Shown here one piece after another: positions 24,297-32,951 of a stretch of 52,325 nt of DNA; the stretch's first letter is position 1, and every line of letters starts with the position of its first letter. The stretch is from Mesorhizobium sp. dw_380. GTDB taxonomy: Bacteria; Pseudomonadota; Alphaproteobacteria; Rhizobiales; Rhizobiaceae. The notes beneath the pieces were generated by a model. The model saw only the letters and a program-made list of their open reading frames with translations. It did not search any database and was not told the origin of the DNA. The stretch spans positions 1 to 52,325 of the forward strand of contig NZ_JAFFIW010000044.1 of the NCBI RefSeq assembly GCF_018588885.1. Direction: 5' to 3'. Made by a program: the position numbers and the translations under genes.

Positions 24297-24909
24297 AGCC
24301 GGCCGTTACGATGATGGCTGCCTATCCAGCGCGCAATGGCGTGGGTCCGAGCTAGGGAGGAGCTTCGATCAGCATGTGCTGCCCTGCGTACATTCACGTT
24401 CGCTTGAGGAGGTCCAGGCGGGCGAGGTGTTGGCGACGGAGGGGACAGGCCTTTCGTCTGTCGAATTGCGTGATGTCTTGGCCGCAACTTTCCCGTCTAC
24501 CTCCAGCAGCGTATTCGCTTTGGAGGAGTTGAGCGAGCCCGAGCCGGAACTGGAAGAGGAACTGCTACGCCGGCTGCTGCTAGCGCATGCTGCGCCGGCC
24601 GACCCGGCGAGCGCCCGCTTGGCCAAGATCATCGCCCGGCGTGCGATGCGCATGGACCATCTTTGGCGGGATCTTGGCCTCTCAAATCGCGCTGAGCTCA
24701 GCCGCCTGCTTGCCAGACATTTTCCCGCGCTGGCGGCAGGCAACACAGAAAACATGAAATGGAAAAAGTACTTTTACCGCAAGCTGTGTGAGGCCGAAGG
24801 CTTTTCGTCATGCACAGCACCCAGTTGCGGGGAATGCCATGACTTCGAAAGCTGCTTCGGCCCGGAGGAAGTTGAGAGTTGCCTCTCGCCGACCACGAAT
24901 GTCGGTTAG
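24283..24909 (+). CDS. nifQ: NifQ, molybdenum donor for FeMo-cofactor synthesis
   Basis: 208 residues. The C-terminal CTAPSCGECHDFESCFG gives the NifQ signature CX4CX2CX5C, which holds a Mo-Fe-S cluster delivering molybdenum to NifEN. The central RMDHLWRDLGL and NMKWKKYFYRKLCE blocks are typical. The ATG lies inside the 3' end of the luciferase-like gene, and the 3' end overlaps rpoN by four bases on the opposite strand. Confidence 0.94.
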   Translation: MPEAEAGRYDDGCLSSAQWRGSELGRSFDQHVLPCVHSRSLEEVQAGEVLATEGTGLSSVELRDVLAATFPSTSSSVFALEELSEPEPELEEELLRRLLLAHAAPADPASARLAKIIARRAMRMDHLWRDLGLSNRAELSRLLARHFPALAAGNTENMKWKKYFYRKLCEAEGFSSCTAPSCGECHDFESCFGPEEVESCLSPTTNVG

Positions 24910-26339
24910 TCACTTCGCTTGATCGCAGCTGCGGACAAACGCTTATCGCGGCGCCGTCGTATGGAGGAAGGGATGTTCATCGCCTCGCGATATTTGGTGA
25001 CGGTACGGCGAGCGACATCGATGCCGGTCTCCTTGAGTTGAGCAACGATGTCTTCGTCGGAATGTACCTTGTCGAGCGATTCTTCGGCTATGATTGCCTT
25101 GATCCGATGGCGGACAGCTTTGGCGGAGTGCGCATCGCCGCCCTCGCAGGATGCGATTGGCGCAGCGAAAAAATACTTCAGCTCGAACACCCCGCGCGGA
25201 GTTAACATGTACCTGTTCGAAGCCACCCGGCTTACCGTCGACTGGTGCATGCCGATCTCGTCAGCGACATTTTTGAGACAGAGAGGCCGCAGATGGGCGG
25301 CGCCGTGTGTAAAAAAGGCATCCTGCTGGCGCACGATTTCGGTCGCAACCTTAAGGATCGTCTTAGCGCGCTGCTTGAGACTGCTGATCAGCCAGTTCCC
25401 TGTTTCCTGGCAATGGTCGAGAAACGCTTTGCCTTCCGGATTTTGCTTGGTCAGCTGCGAGATTTCGGCGACATAGGTTTGGTTAATCAACACTTTGGGC
25501 AGCGTGGCCGGATCAAGCTCCACCCGCCATCCACCTTCGGACGAGGGCATTACCCAGACGTCCGGTACGATGGTTTCCGGCGTCCCGGACTGGAACCGGT
25601 CTCCAGGCTTGGGATCGAGCGCGCGGATTTCGTTCCTCATGTCGAGGAGATCCTCCTCGTCGACTCCGCAACGCTGCTTCAATCCCTGAAAATCCCCCCG
25701 TGCAAGCATCTCGAGATTGGCGACCAAAGCTGCCATAGCCGGGTCGAACCGGTCTTGCTGGCGCAGCTGAATCTCCAGGCATTCGCTGAGAGTTCGCGCA
25801 AAAATGCCCGGCGGATCAAATTGCTGCAAGATTCCGATGACCCGTTCCACATCAGCTTGCCGAACGTTTAACCTACTGGCCAGATCGAAAAGGTTTACCT
25901 GAAGATAGCCAGTGTCCTCCAGATGAGCGGCGAGCTGTCCGGCAATCAGCCGCTCCTGGGGGGTGAACGGGGTGAGGGCGACCTGGCGGGCGACATGGTC
26001 GTGCAATGTTTCGGTGTGGGCGGTAAACTCCTCGACGGCAGGTCGATCGTTGCCGCTACTGCGTTGCGACTTCCATTGCCCGCGCCCGCCAGACGGCCCG
26101 CCAATGGGCGATTCGCCGATTTCGCTTCTGCTTTGACTGCTCCGCTGATCCACCCCTGGCAGCGGCGAATCGTCGTCAAACGGGTCAGGCTTCAAAACGG
26201 GGTTCTTCTCGAGTGCCTGCTGCACGAGCTGATGGAGTTCAGTATGCGTCAATCGCAGCAAGCGAATAGCTTCAATGGCTTGAGGCGATAAGACCATACG
26301 TTGCTTCTGGCGTTGAAGCAGGCTTGCTGAGAGATGCAT
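24906..26339 (-). CDS. rpoN: RpoN, sigma54 (symbiotic copy)
   Basis: 477 residues. The Q-rich activator-contact region starts LLQRQKQRMVLSPQAIEAIRLL, the core-binding region follows, then the helix-turn-helix MHQSTVSRVASNRYM and the RpoN box ARRTVTKYRE near the C-terminus, which reads the -24 element. It would direct RNA polymerase to all the GG-N10-GC promoters in this window. It follows the peroxiredoxin gene by 68 bases, the prxS-rpoN2 order known in Rhizobium etli, so it is probably an additional rpoN next to a chromosomal copy. Confidence 0.95.
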   Translation of the reverse strand: MHLSASLLQRQKQRMVLSPQAIEAIRLLRLTHTELHQLVQQALEKNPVLKPDPFDDDSPLPGVDQRSSQSRSEIGESPIGGPSGGRGQWKSQRSSGNDRPAVEEFTAHTETLHDHVARQVALTPFTPQERLIAGQLAAHLEDTGYLQVNLFDLASRLNVRQADVERVIGILQQFDPPGIFARTLSECLEIQLRQQDRFDPAMAALVANLEMLARGDFQGLKQRCGVDEEDLLDMRNEIRALDPKPGDRFQSGTPETIVPDVWVMPSSEGGWRVELDPATLPKVLINQTYVAEISQLTKQNPEGKAFLDHCQETGNWLISSLKQRAKTILKVATEIVRQQDAFFTHGAAHLRPLCLKNVADEIGMHQSTVSRVASNRYMLTPRGVFELKYFFAAPIASCEGGDAHSAKAVRHRIKAIIAEESLDKVHSDEDIVAQLKETGIDVARRTVTKYREAMNIPSSIRRRRDKRLSAAAIKRSD

Positions 26340-26407
26340 GTTGAACCGTGATCTGCCGAGGAGGCTCTAGTGTGTGCTTGGGTTGTGTGAGACTTTCCAC
26401 TTCTGGG

Positions 26408-26941
26408 TCATGCCGCCGCCTTCAATTTGTCGAGAACGTTTTGCGGGGATGAAACGCCATAGGGGTCCGTCTCGCAGTTGTCACAGAAGCCTTCCTCCTC
26501 GAACCACTGCTCCACCACGCCATCGTCGATCAGAGCGGCGTATCGCCAGGAGCGCATGCCAAAGCCCAGATTGTCCTTCGCGACCAGCATGCCCATTTTG
26601 CGCGTGAACTCGCCCGACCCGTCTGGGATCAGCTCGATCTTCTGCAGCCCCAAGGACTTTCCCCACGCATTCATGACGAAAGCATCGTTGACCGAGACGC
26701 AGTAGATCGCGTCAATTCGCAGTTCCAGAAATTGATCATAGAGTTTTTCGAAATCGGGCAGTTGGAAGGTCGAGCAGGTCGGGGTGAAGGCGCCAGGCAG
26801 CGAGAACAGGATGATGCGCTTGCCCCCGAAATAATCGTCGGAGGTCTTGTTCTCCCACCGATAAGGATTTGGCCCCCCGATCGACTCATCGCGAACACGC
26901 GTGCGAAAGGTCACGAGAGGAACGTTCTTTCTATAGGTCAT
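26408..26941 (-). CDS. prxS: Atypical 2-Cys (Prx5/PrxS-type) peroxiredoxin
   Basis: 177 residues. The peroxidatic site is PGAFTPTCS (Cys 56); further cysteines occur at ACS-free positions near the end (FCDNCETDP), able to form the resolving disulfide. SVNDAFVMNAWGKSLG and LGFGMRSWRYA are typical of Prx5-type enzymes. It reduces hydrogen and organic peroxides in the cytoplasm. In R. etli the homologue is NifA/RpoN-controlled and sits with rpoN2; y4vD of NGR234 is the same type. Here a sigma54-like element (27062-27077) and a distant NifA site (27348) lie upstream. Confidence 0.93.
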   Translation of the reverse strand: MTYRKNVPLVTFRTRVRDESIGGPNPYRWENKTSDDYFGGKRIILFSLPGAFTPTCSTFQLPDFEKLYDQFLELRIDAIYCVSVNDAFVMNAWGKSLGLQKIELIPDGSGEFTRKMGMLVAKDNLGFGMRSWRYAALIDDGVVEQWFEEEGFCDNCETDPYGVSSPQNVLDKLKAAA

Positions 26942-27061
26942 TGATTTGCTTCCAGGCCAAAGTGGTACGGTGCATTTTTCGGTTAAACTGAAGCGGCATC
27001 GACTTCGGTCGACAGTTCCGGCAGCCTCGCGCCTTGGCGTGGTTGCCTCGGACCGGTCTTG

Positions 27062-27077
27062 TGCAAGACCGCCCCCG
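27062..27077 (-). promoter_or_regulatory. Probable sigma54 promoter of prxS-rpoN
   Basis: The minus strand reads CGGGGGCGGTCTTGCA, with GG and GC ten bases apart and a perfect TTGCA, though the -24 flank departs from TGGCAC. The leader to the peroxiredoxin ATG would be about 110 bases. Confidence 0.6.
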
Positions 27078-27347
27078 AGCAGGCACGTTCAACGGCGACG
27101 AGCTTCCGCGGAGACGGGGAATTTTGCTCGCGTGCTTTATCGAGCTTTGAGAGGTAGGCATGGTCTGCAACCGTGATTTTGACTGCGTTCTATCGACCGA
27201 GTCGCAAGCGCCATGCCAATTGACCCGATGCCTTGGGTTCACTTCGGTTTTTGCAGCAACTTTCGTGTTGTGCAGTAATGCCGGTCGATATTATTGCTCA
27301 AGCAGCACTGGAAATTGGGTGCGACTCCGTTCGGCAAACCCGGCCTT

Positions 27348-27363
27348 TGTCCGAAGCCGGACA
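27348..27363. promoter_or_regulatory. NifA upstream activator site
   Basis: TGTCCGAAGCCGGACA is an exact TGT-N10-ACA and nearly self-complementary. It is about 270 bp from the prxS promoter element, further than usual. No well-spaced sigma54 element was found on the plus side; GGCACCGGCTTCAGC near 27422 is one base too long. It may serve prxS-rpoN or be left from a lost rightward promoter. Confidence 0.65.
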
Positions 27364-27925
27364 CGAATGTCGGAAATAGCCAAACGCCAGGATCTGGGGC
27401 GGGTTAAGAAACGTTACCGTGGGCACCGGCTTCAGCACAATTGCGCCACGCGAGCATGGCTCCCAGCGTCAATGCCGTGCAGCAGCGAGACGAAGTCACT
27501 GCAGAATATCAACCTCTGCGAAGTCGTTGAAACCCAGCATGTGCGAGCCGTTCGAGGCGCAGATCAAGGCATGCTCGAGGAAGAGCTCGTGCTCTCGGCA
27601 GCAAGTGTTGCGACGTCTGACAAGGATCGTCGCGCTTCAAGGAAAAGAACCTGAATGGTGCACGGCTTGTGAAGGCCGGCGCATGGAAATGGCTGGGCTG
27701 ATCATCCTCCATGAGGGTTGAATGAAGAGCTGGCCCCTATCTCCCTCAGCTGCAACGGGGGGAGATAGGGCATGTCCGTCTATCGCGCTGGGTAACATTC
27801 CTCGGTGATGCAATAAGGGGGAGCAATTTCTCATTTCGGCAGACACGACCCAGCTCTCCTTTCATGCGCTGATTCCCCCAGGGGAAATCGCGACTCCAGG
27901 CTTCCTATGCAGCGAATCGCGGTGC
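27364..27925. other. Region without a supported gene
   Basis: Frames here (for example 27160-27654 on the plus strand) have no recognisable motif. A GG-N10-GC element TGGTGCACGGCTTGTG occurs near 27657 but nothing convincing follows it. The stretch appears decayed. Confidence 0.45.
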
Positions 27926-27941
27926 TGTCCGATGTCCGACA
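27926..27941. promoter_or_regulatory. NifA upstream activator site for the asnB remnant
   Basis: TGTCCGATGTCCGACA is an exact TGT-N10-ACA. Its end overlaps a perfect 15-bp palindrome, TCCGACAATGTCGGA, at 27935-27949. It lies 60-75 bp upstream of a sigma54 element. Confidence 0.75.
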
Positions 27942-28000
27942 ATGTCGGATGCGGATCGTAGCTGGGCTAGATCCGTCACTTTGCCTCGATGGTTTCCCAC

Positions 28001-28016
28001 TGGCCTCATATCTGCT
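28001..28016 (+). promoter_or_regulatory. Sigma54 promoter for the asnB remnant
   Basis: TGGCCTCATATCTGCT has correctly spaced GG and GC and a -12 box CTGCT, in phase with the NifA site. Transcription would begin close to 28027, just before the broken asparagine synthetase frame. Confidence 0.68.
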
Positions 28017-28039
28017 TCGCCCAAATGCGGCGACATAAC

Positions 28040-28640
28040 CTGTGCGGCATCTGTGAATGGATCGACTTCAATCCAGACCTCGGAGGTCCCGATGCGCGAA
28101 GGGAGCTTGCCGATATGACGGCCACCATAGCGAACCACGGTCCGGACGACGAGGGGACTTGGATCGGCGGGCCTGCGGCGCTGGGACACCACCGCCTGGC
28201 AATCATCGATATCCAGGGCGGCCGCCAGCCGAGGATGCTCCAGGAGGATGGCCGACCTGACTTGGTGCTCGTCTACTCGGGTGAGACTTACAACTACCGC
28301 GAGCTGCGTCAACAGCTGGCCGGCCTAGTCCATCGCATGAACACGAGCAGTGACACCGAGGTGGTGCTGCACCGCCCCCGCGAGTAGGGCTCTTCGGCGG
28401 GTACACTTTTTTCACGAAATCCGTGAATGTTTCTCGCGACATCATCCCGCAATCGGTGGTGCAGCGGGTGAAGAGCCCGTATCCGGCTATCCAGAATGCC
28501 GCCTACGACAAGATACTACGTACGCGATTCACTGTGATGCTGGACGACCTAGTGCCGGCAGCGGCACCGCTGTTGTCCGTCGACAGGTCCCGCGCTTGCT
28601 CGGTGCGACCAACAACCTTAAGCGCTAGGGCGTAACCTGA
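28040..28640 (+). pseudogene. Asparagine synthetase (glutamine-hydrolysing) remnant with central deletion
   Basis: From 28043 the frame reads CGICEWIDFNPDL and then NHGPDDEGTWIGG, ALGHHRLAIIDIQGG and LVYSGETYNYRELRQQL, the class II glutaminase domain of AsnB-type synthetases. The expected MCGI start has become CTG-CGI. The domain stops at 28387. From about 28423 a second frame gives KSPYPAIQNAAYDKILR and VPAAAPLLSVDRSRA, which match the far C-terminus of the same family. Some 350 central codons, including the synthetase ATP site, are missing. It retains a NifA-type promoter. Confidence 0.82.
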
Positions 28641-28855
28641 CCCTGCAAGATCTCCTCACCGACTATAAGGTGCGCCTCACGATCTGAGACGATGGGACAG
28701 GATGGCTAAGGAGGTGCGCCGTCTTGCATGCCCCGCCAGCGAGGCGAACCCTCTTGGCTACGCGCGCCACCAGCGACGCTCCATATCGTCAGGCCTGCGT
28801 CTCATGCTCAGATGAGCCGGTATTTGGCTCTCTCATCAGCAAACCGAGAGAGCCC

Positions 28856-29179
28856 ATGCCAAGACGGAAGCAAGCAAGACGAACGAGCGTCAGAGATATC
28901 CTGCGCCTGACCCATAAACAGGGCAGTCCGGTGGGCCAGGTGGCAGAGCAACTGAGGTTCGGCAAGACTTCGGCTTCCACCTATCTGCGGGCGCTGGAGA
29001 CGGGCTGTCGTGCAGGCCCTGCATGCGGCTTTGAGGACGATGCGATGTTGAAACACCGTCTGTTGGGCCGAATCGGCCGTCGGCCACACGTTGGGTCGTC
29101 ATCAGGTTCTCGACAGCTTCCCGGTGTCAAATCCAAACCGTGGTCGGCGATCCCCACCAGGGTGGGAAGGCAGCGCTGA
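28856..29179 (+). pseudogene. IS21-family IstA transposase, 5' fragment
   Basis: The ATG at 28856 opens MPRRKQARRTSVRDILRLTH, followed by VGQVAEQLRFGKTSASTYL and DDAMLKHRLLGRIGR, the N-terminal helix-turn-helix region of IS21-family IstA proteins. The frame drifts to non-similar sequence after about 75 residues and stops at 29179; no IstB or catalytic DDE region follows. It is a fragment left by an old insertion. 28641-28855 contains no recognisable gene. Confidence 0.72.
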
Positions 29180-29259
29180 TATAGCCGAACGTCGATCAAG
29201 TCACGATCAACGATTGCCTCATGTCACATGCCCTGCGGGACTGAAAAACGGAGAAGAAC

Positions 29260-30390
29260 ATGTGCGATGCAAAACTGAAGACCGTGCTTTCGCTTTTTTC
29301 GCCGGTGGCCAGCAAATTAGATGCTCTCTCGTCCAACGGACCAGCGACGGATGCAAATTGCGTTAAGCTAAATACGAACGAGAACCCGTTTCCGTTGCCG
29401 AAGAGCGTAATGCAAAGTGCAATTGCTGCGATCGAACACCAGTATCTTTATCCGGAAGACGACAATCTCAGCTTAAGGGCAGCTGCCTCCGATGCTTACG
29501 GATTTTCCAAAGATCAGGTGATTGCCGGCAACGGTTCGTCGGAGCTGCTCGGACTCATCTACAGAGCTTTCCTCGCCCCAGGAGATAGAGTGGCAATGCT
29601 GTCGCCCGGATTTTCGTTCAACCGTAAACTTGCCATGTTGCAGGGTGCCGAGTTTCTCGAAATCGCATCGAGCGAAGCTCATCCCCTGCCGATAGAAAAA
29701 CTGCTGTCCGGCCCTGCAAAAGACGCGAAGTTCATTCTGTTGGCTAATCCGAACAATCCGACCGGAACATTCGTGCCGGTGGCCGAAATCGAACGCCTTG
29801 TGGAGCAAGCAGATCGCTTGATCGTCTTGGATGAGGCCTACGTTGACTTCGCACCCGACCATGCCCTGCGCCTCGTCAATAGACATCCGAATCTTTTGAT
29901 CTTGAGGACTTTTTCAAAGAGCTATGCTGCTGCTGGCGTGCGAGTCGGCTTCGGTTTCGGTCACCCAGAAATCATTGGCAGGCTGCGCAACATCCAGAAT
30001 GTCTTCAACATGAACGTGATCGGGCAGGCGGTCGGGAAAAGCATTCTTGCGCATCGCCACGCCTACGAAGAGAACCACAGGCACATCAAGCATGAACGAC
30101 AGCGAGTGACCCTGGCGCTGTTGCAACTTGGCTTTTCCGTAACACCCTCCCACGCAAACTTTTTGCTGGCCCGTGTGCCAGCGGGACAGGAGGGCTCATG
30201 CTGGCAAGCCGCGTTGAAAGAGCAGGCGATCCTCATCGCCAGCTTTCCTGACGTAGATTTGAAGAACTGTATTCGCGTCAGCATTGGCACCACAGAGCAG
30301 ATGGACAAATTCCTTGCTGCCGCCAAACGCGTCTGTATGAGCTTTAAGAAGAATCGCGGTGTGCTCAAGCATGAAGTCAATTCACATTAA
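29260..30390 (+). CDS. HisC-like PLP aminotransferase
   Basis: 376 residues, class I/II aminotransferase of the histidinol-phosphate type. Visible are KLNTNENPFPLP, GNGSSELLGLIYRAF, LANPNNPTGTFVP, LDEAYVDF and the PLP lysine in FSKSYAAAGVRVGF (near 219). Histidinol-phosphate, tyrosine/phenylalanine or a dedicated specialised substrate are all possible. GGAGAAG precedes the ATG. It is 70 bases from a luciferase-like gene on the same strand, and both lie between transposase remnants, so the pair looks like a transferred two-gene unit rather than the housekeeping hisC. No sigma54 or other clear promoter seen. Confidence 0.87.
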   Translation: MCDAKLKTVLSLFSPVASKLDALSSNGPATDANCVKLNTNENPFPLPKSVMQSAIAAIEHQYLYPEDDNLSLRAAASDAYGFSKDQVIAGNGSSELLGLIYRAFLAPGDRVAMLSPGFSFNRKLAMLQGAEFLEIASSEAHPLPIEKLLSGPAKDAKFILLANPNNPTGTFVPVAEIERLVEQADRLIVLDEAYVDFAPDHALRLVNRHPNLLILRTFSKSYAAAGVRVGFGFGHPEIIGRLRNIQNVFNMNVIGQAVGKSILAHRHAYEENHRHIKHERQRVTLALLQLGFSVTPSHANFLLARVPAGQEGSCWQAALKEQAILIASFPDVDLKNCIRVSIGTTEQMDKFLAAAKRVCMSFKKNRGVLKHEVNSH

Positions 30391-30460
30391 GCATCAAGTA
30401 ATGATATGTCTGAGCTATGATGGTTAGCGAATAAATATAGGTAATTTGGAGAACAATTAA

Positions 30461-31495
30461 TTGAAGAAAATTTCCGCTTCGGGCCTGACCTTCGGCATCT
30501 TCGATCATCTGGACGAAAACGGCGATGACATCGCACAGCAATATGCAGATCGGCTGAGCCTAGCAGAAGCGTGCGATGGCTTTGGCTTTTATGCGTATCA
30601 TCTCGCCGAGCACCACTGTACCCCGCATGGCAGAGGTCCATCACCGAATATGTTCTTAGCGAGCGTCGCCCAGCGAACCCGCAGTCTTCGTGTTGGTCCC
30701 ATGGTAATGCTACTTGCGCTCTATCATCCGCTGCGTGCCTTCGAGGAGATCTGCATGCTTGATCAGTTGAGCGGCGGCAGGCTTGAACTCGGCATAGGGC
30801 GCGGCTCTGCTCCCACTGAATTGGGATACTTCGGGGTTGCTGTAGAAGCAGCACCAGAACAGTATGCGGAGGCCAGTGAGATTCTCATCAATGCGATGAA
30901 AGGCGGGACGCTTTCTTATCAGGGCCGCCACTTTGAGTTGAAAGATGTTCCGCTGACGTTGAGACCTCACCAATATCCCCATCCGCCGACATGGATCGCC
31001 ACCAATCGACCCGAGCCGGCTAGCTGGGCCGCTGCGAATGGGGCAAACATCGCCTGCGTCGGACCCTCCACTTCTGTTCGCAGCGTTACCGACGCGTTCC
31101 GCGCCGCCCGAATTCACGATGCTGACATTGGCCAGCAAGCGCCATTTCTTGGATTGCTCCGAATGGTGGTGATAGGGCCTTCTGAAACAGATGCGTATTT
31201 GCTCGCAGCACCTGCCTATGAACGATGGCTCAATAGCTTCAAATTTCTATACGAACTAAATGCCATTTCCACTCCACCAAACTTGCCTTTGAACTTCGAT
31301 GCAGCAATTGAAAGTGAATTGTGCGTCGTGGGAACGGCAGATTCTGTCCGAAAAGCTCTCCTTGATCAGCTGGAAGAGGCAGGTGCTAATTATCTTCTGT
31401 GTCAACTGGCATTTGGAGATTTGCCGCTGGATGCCTCACTATACACCGCATCGGCCATTCGATCCGAAATCATGGCTCGAGTTGCCGCATCGTGA
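30461..31495 (+). CDS. Luciferase-like flavin-dependent monooxygenase (second copy)
   Basis: 344 residues starting with TTG at 30461, eight or so bases after TTGGAGAAC. The luciferase-like pattern is clear: GFGFYAYHLAEHHCTPHG, RSLRVGPMVMLLALYHPL, GGRLELGIGRGSAPTELGY and HPPTWIATNRPEPASWAA. It differs clearly from the enzyme at 23244, so it is not a recent duplicate. It follows the HisC-like gene after an AT-rich 70-base gap and probably acts on the same small molecule. The substrate is unknown. Confidence 0.87.
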   Translation: MKKISASGLTFGIFDHLDENGDDIAQQYADRLSLAEACDGFGFYAYHLAEHHCTPHGRGPSPNMFLASVAQRTRSLRVGPMVMLLALYHPLRAFEEICMLDQLSGGRLELGIGRGSAPTELGYFGVAVEAAPEQYAEASEILINAMKGGTLSYQGRHFELKDVPLTLRPHQYPHPPTWIATNRPEPASWAAANGANIACVGPSTSVRSVTDAFRAARIHDADIGQQAPFLGLLRMVVIGPSETDAYLLAAPAYERWLNSFKFLYELNAISTPPNLPLNFDAAIESELCVVGTADSVRKALLDQLEEAGANYLLCQLAFGDLPLDASLYTASAIRSEIMARVAAS

Positions 31496-31681
31496 ATCCG
31501 TCGTGTGATTGGAGGAGCAGCGGCAGCGCTGCTCCTCATTGCGAAACGGTTGTGGGGGCCGGACTCCTGTGTCAGGTGTAAACCATTGGAGCACGTCCTA
31601 TCTGATCCAGGTCATATCCTGCGGCTTTGAAGTAGTTGGCACATTCGGCTGGGGTGAAGAGGTCGACGACCGCGCCGAGGC

Positions 31682-31685
31682 GTCC
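31682..31685. repeat. Left copy of the 4-bp target duplication
   Basis: GTCC immediately before the left inverted repeat; the same four bases follow the right end at 32943-32946. Four-base duplications are typical of the IS407 group of IS3 elements. Confidence 0.75.
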
Positions 31686-32942
31686 TGACCTTGCCCCTCT
31701 GATCTAATCCGGTTTGAAGTTCGTTCTGGCCCATCCAGAGGACCAGGACATGAAACGCAGCCGCTTCTCTGAAGAGCAGATCATCGGAATTTTGAAGAAA
31801 CACGAGGCCGGGGTATCGGTTGGCGATCTGTGCCGCAAGCACGGGGTCAGCGACGCCTCGATCTACAATTGGAAGGCCCGCTTCGGCGGATGGATGTCAC
31901 CGAGGCTCGGCGACCTGAAGGCGCTGGAGGACGAGAACACGCGCCTGAAGCGGCTTTTGGCCGACGCCATGCTCGACAATGCCGCGTTGAAGGACCTTGT
32001 GGGAAAGAAATGGTGACGCCCGCCGCCAAGCGGAAAGCTGTCGCTCGCCTGAAGGAAGGCTTCGGGATGAGCGAACGGCGGGCGTGTAAAGCCATCGGCT
32101 GTTGCCGCATGACGGTTCGCTACCAGACCAGCAGGCCGGACGACCGGGAGGTTCGCGAGCGGATGAAGGCGATCGCGCAGGAGCGTCGCCGGTTCGGCTA
32201 CCGGCGTCTTCTCGTGATGCTGAGGCGGGAGGGCCTGGTCGTGAACCACAAGAAGCTGTTCCGGCTCTATCGGGAGGAGAAGCTCGCCGTTCGCCGCCGT
32301 GGCGGCCGCAAGCGGGCGATCGGGACCAGGGCGCCGATGCTGGTGCCGCTGAGGCCCGACGAGCGCTGGTCGCTCGACTTCGTATCGGACCAGCTCACCG
32401 ACGGGCGCCGCTTCCGCATCCTGGCCGTCGTCGACGACTGCACGAGACAGTGCCTGGCACTCATCGTTGATACGTCTCTCTCGGGCATGCGGGTTGCCCG
32501 CGAATTGGACCGGCTCATCACCAGCGCGGCCGGCCCAGGATGATCGTCAGCGACAATGGCAGCGAGTTCACCTCGAACGCCATCCTCTCCTGGGCGGATC
32601 AGAACCGCGTCGAATGGCATTACATTGCGCCCGGCAAGCCGATGCAGAATGGCTTCATCGAGAGCTTCAACGGCCGACTGCGCGATGAACTGCTCAACGA
32701 GACGCTGTTCACCTCGCTGGCTCAGGCGCGCGTAGCCATCGCCCTGTGGCACGCCGACTACAACACCGCGCGGCCGCACTCCCCCCTGGCAGACCCCGGC
32801 CAAGTTCGCCAGCACCTTCAATCCGCGACGGTCGCTCGCGCTGCGCTATGCCAAAGGCTCCGCGCCAGCGCCCGTCGCTTCACCCGCCCAGCAGGGCACA
32901 ACCCACGCCGGAAACGAACTCAAAACTGCTGGGGCAACGTCA
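31686..32942 (+). mobile_element. IS3-family (IS407-like) insertion sequence, 1257 bp
   Basis: Both ends are visible: the left end starts TGACCTTGCCCC and the right end, read inward, starts TGACGTTGCCCC, eleven of twelve bases identical. GTCC flanks both sides as a direct repeat. Inside are orfA and an orfB in the arrangement of IS3 elements. orfB carries two frameshifts, so this copy probably cannot move by itself. It was inserted into an older IS630-type transposase gene. Confidence 0.88.
31750..32016 (+). CDS. IS3-family OrfA
   Basis: 88 residues from ATG 31750. MKRSRFSEEQIIGILKKHEA, then GVSVGDLCRKHGVSDASIYN, is the helix-turn-helix of OrfA proteins in the IS407 group, followed by a leucine-rich coiled coil (LKALEDENTRLKRLLADAML) for dimerisation. 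It binds the element's ends. Its stop overlaps the start of orfB (ATGGTGA), the usual arrangement for a programmed frameshift product. Confidence 0.88.
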   Translation: MKRSRFSEEQIIGILKKHEAGVSVGDLCRKHGVSDASIYNWKARFGGWMSPRLGDLKALEDENTRLKRLLADAMLDNAALKDLVGKKW

Positions 32943-32951
32943 GTCCCATAG
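32010..32951 (+). pseudogene. IS3-family OrfB transposase with two frameshifts
   Basis: From 32010 the frame gives KAVARLKEGFGMSERRAC and RRFGYRRLLVMLRREG, then the first catalytic block WSLDFVSDQLTDGRRFRIL. It breaks at about 32535, where RGRPR should precede MIVSDNGSEFTSNAIL; a second frame then continues through the second aspartate and IESFNGRLRDELLNE (catalytic glutamate). Near 32785 the frame returns to the first as TPAKFASTFNPRRSLALRYA. All rve-domain blocks are present, but the shifts would stop translation. The final stop lies beyond the element's end. Confidence 0.85.

Noticed and set aside
27422..27437. GGCACCGGCTTCAGC as a rightward sigma54 promoter near the 27348 NifA site
   Set aside because: The distance between GG and GC is eleven bases, one more than sigma54 promoters tolerate well.
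27160..27654. A 164-codon plus-strand frame after the peroxiredoxin control region
   Set aside because: It runs through the NifA site at 27348 and has no motif; probably chance.
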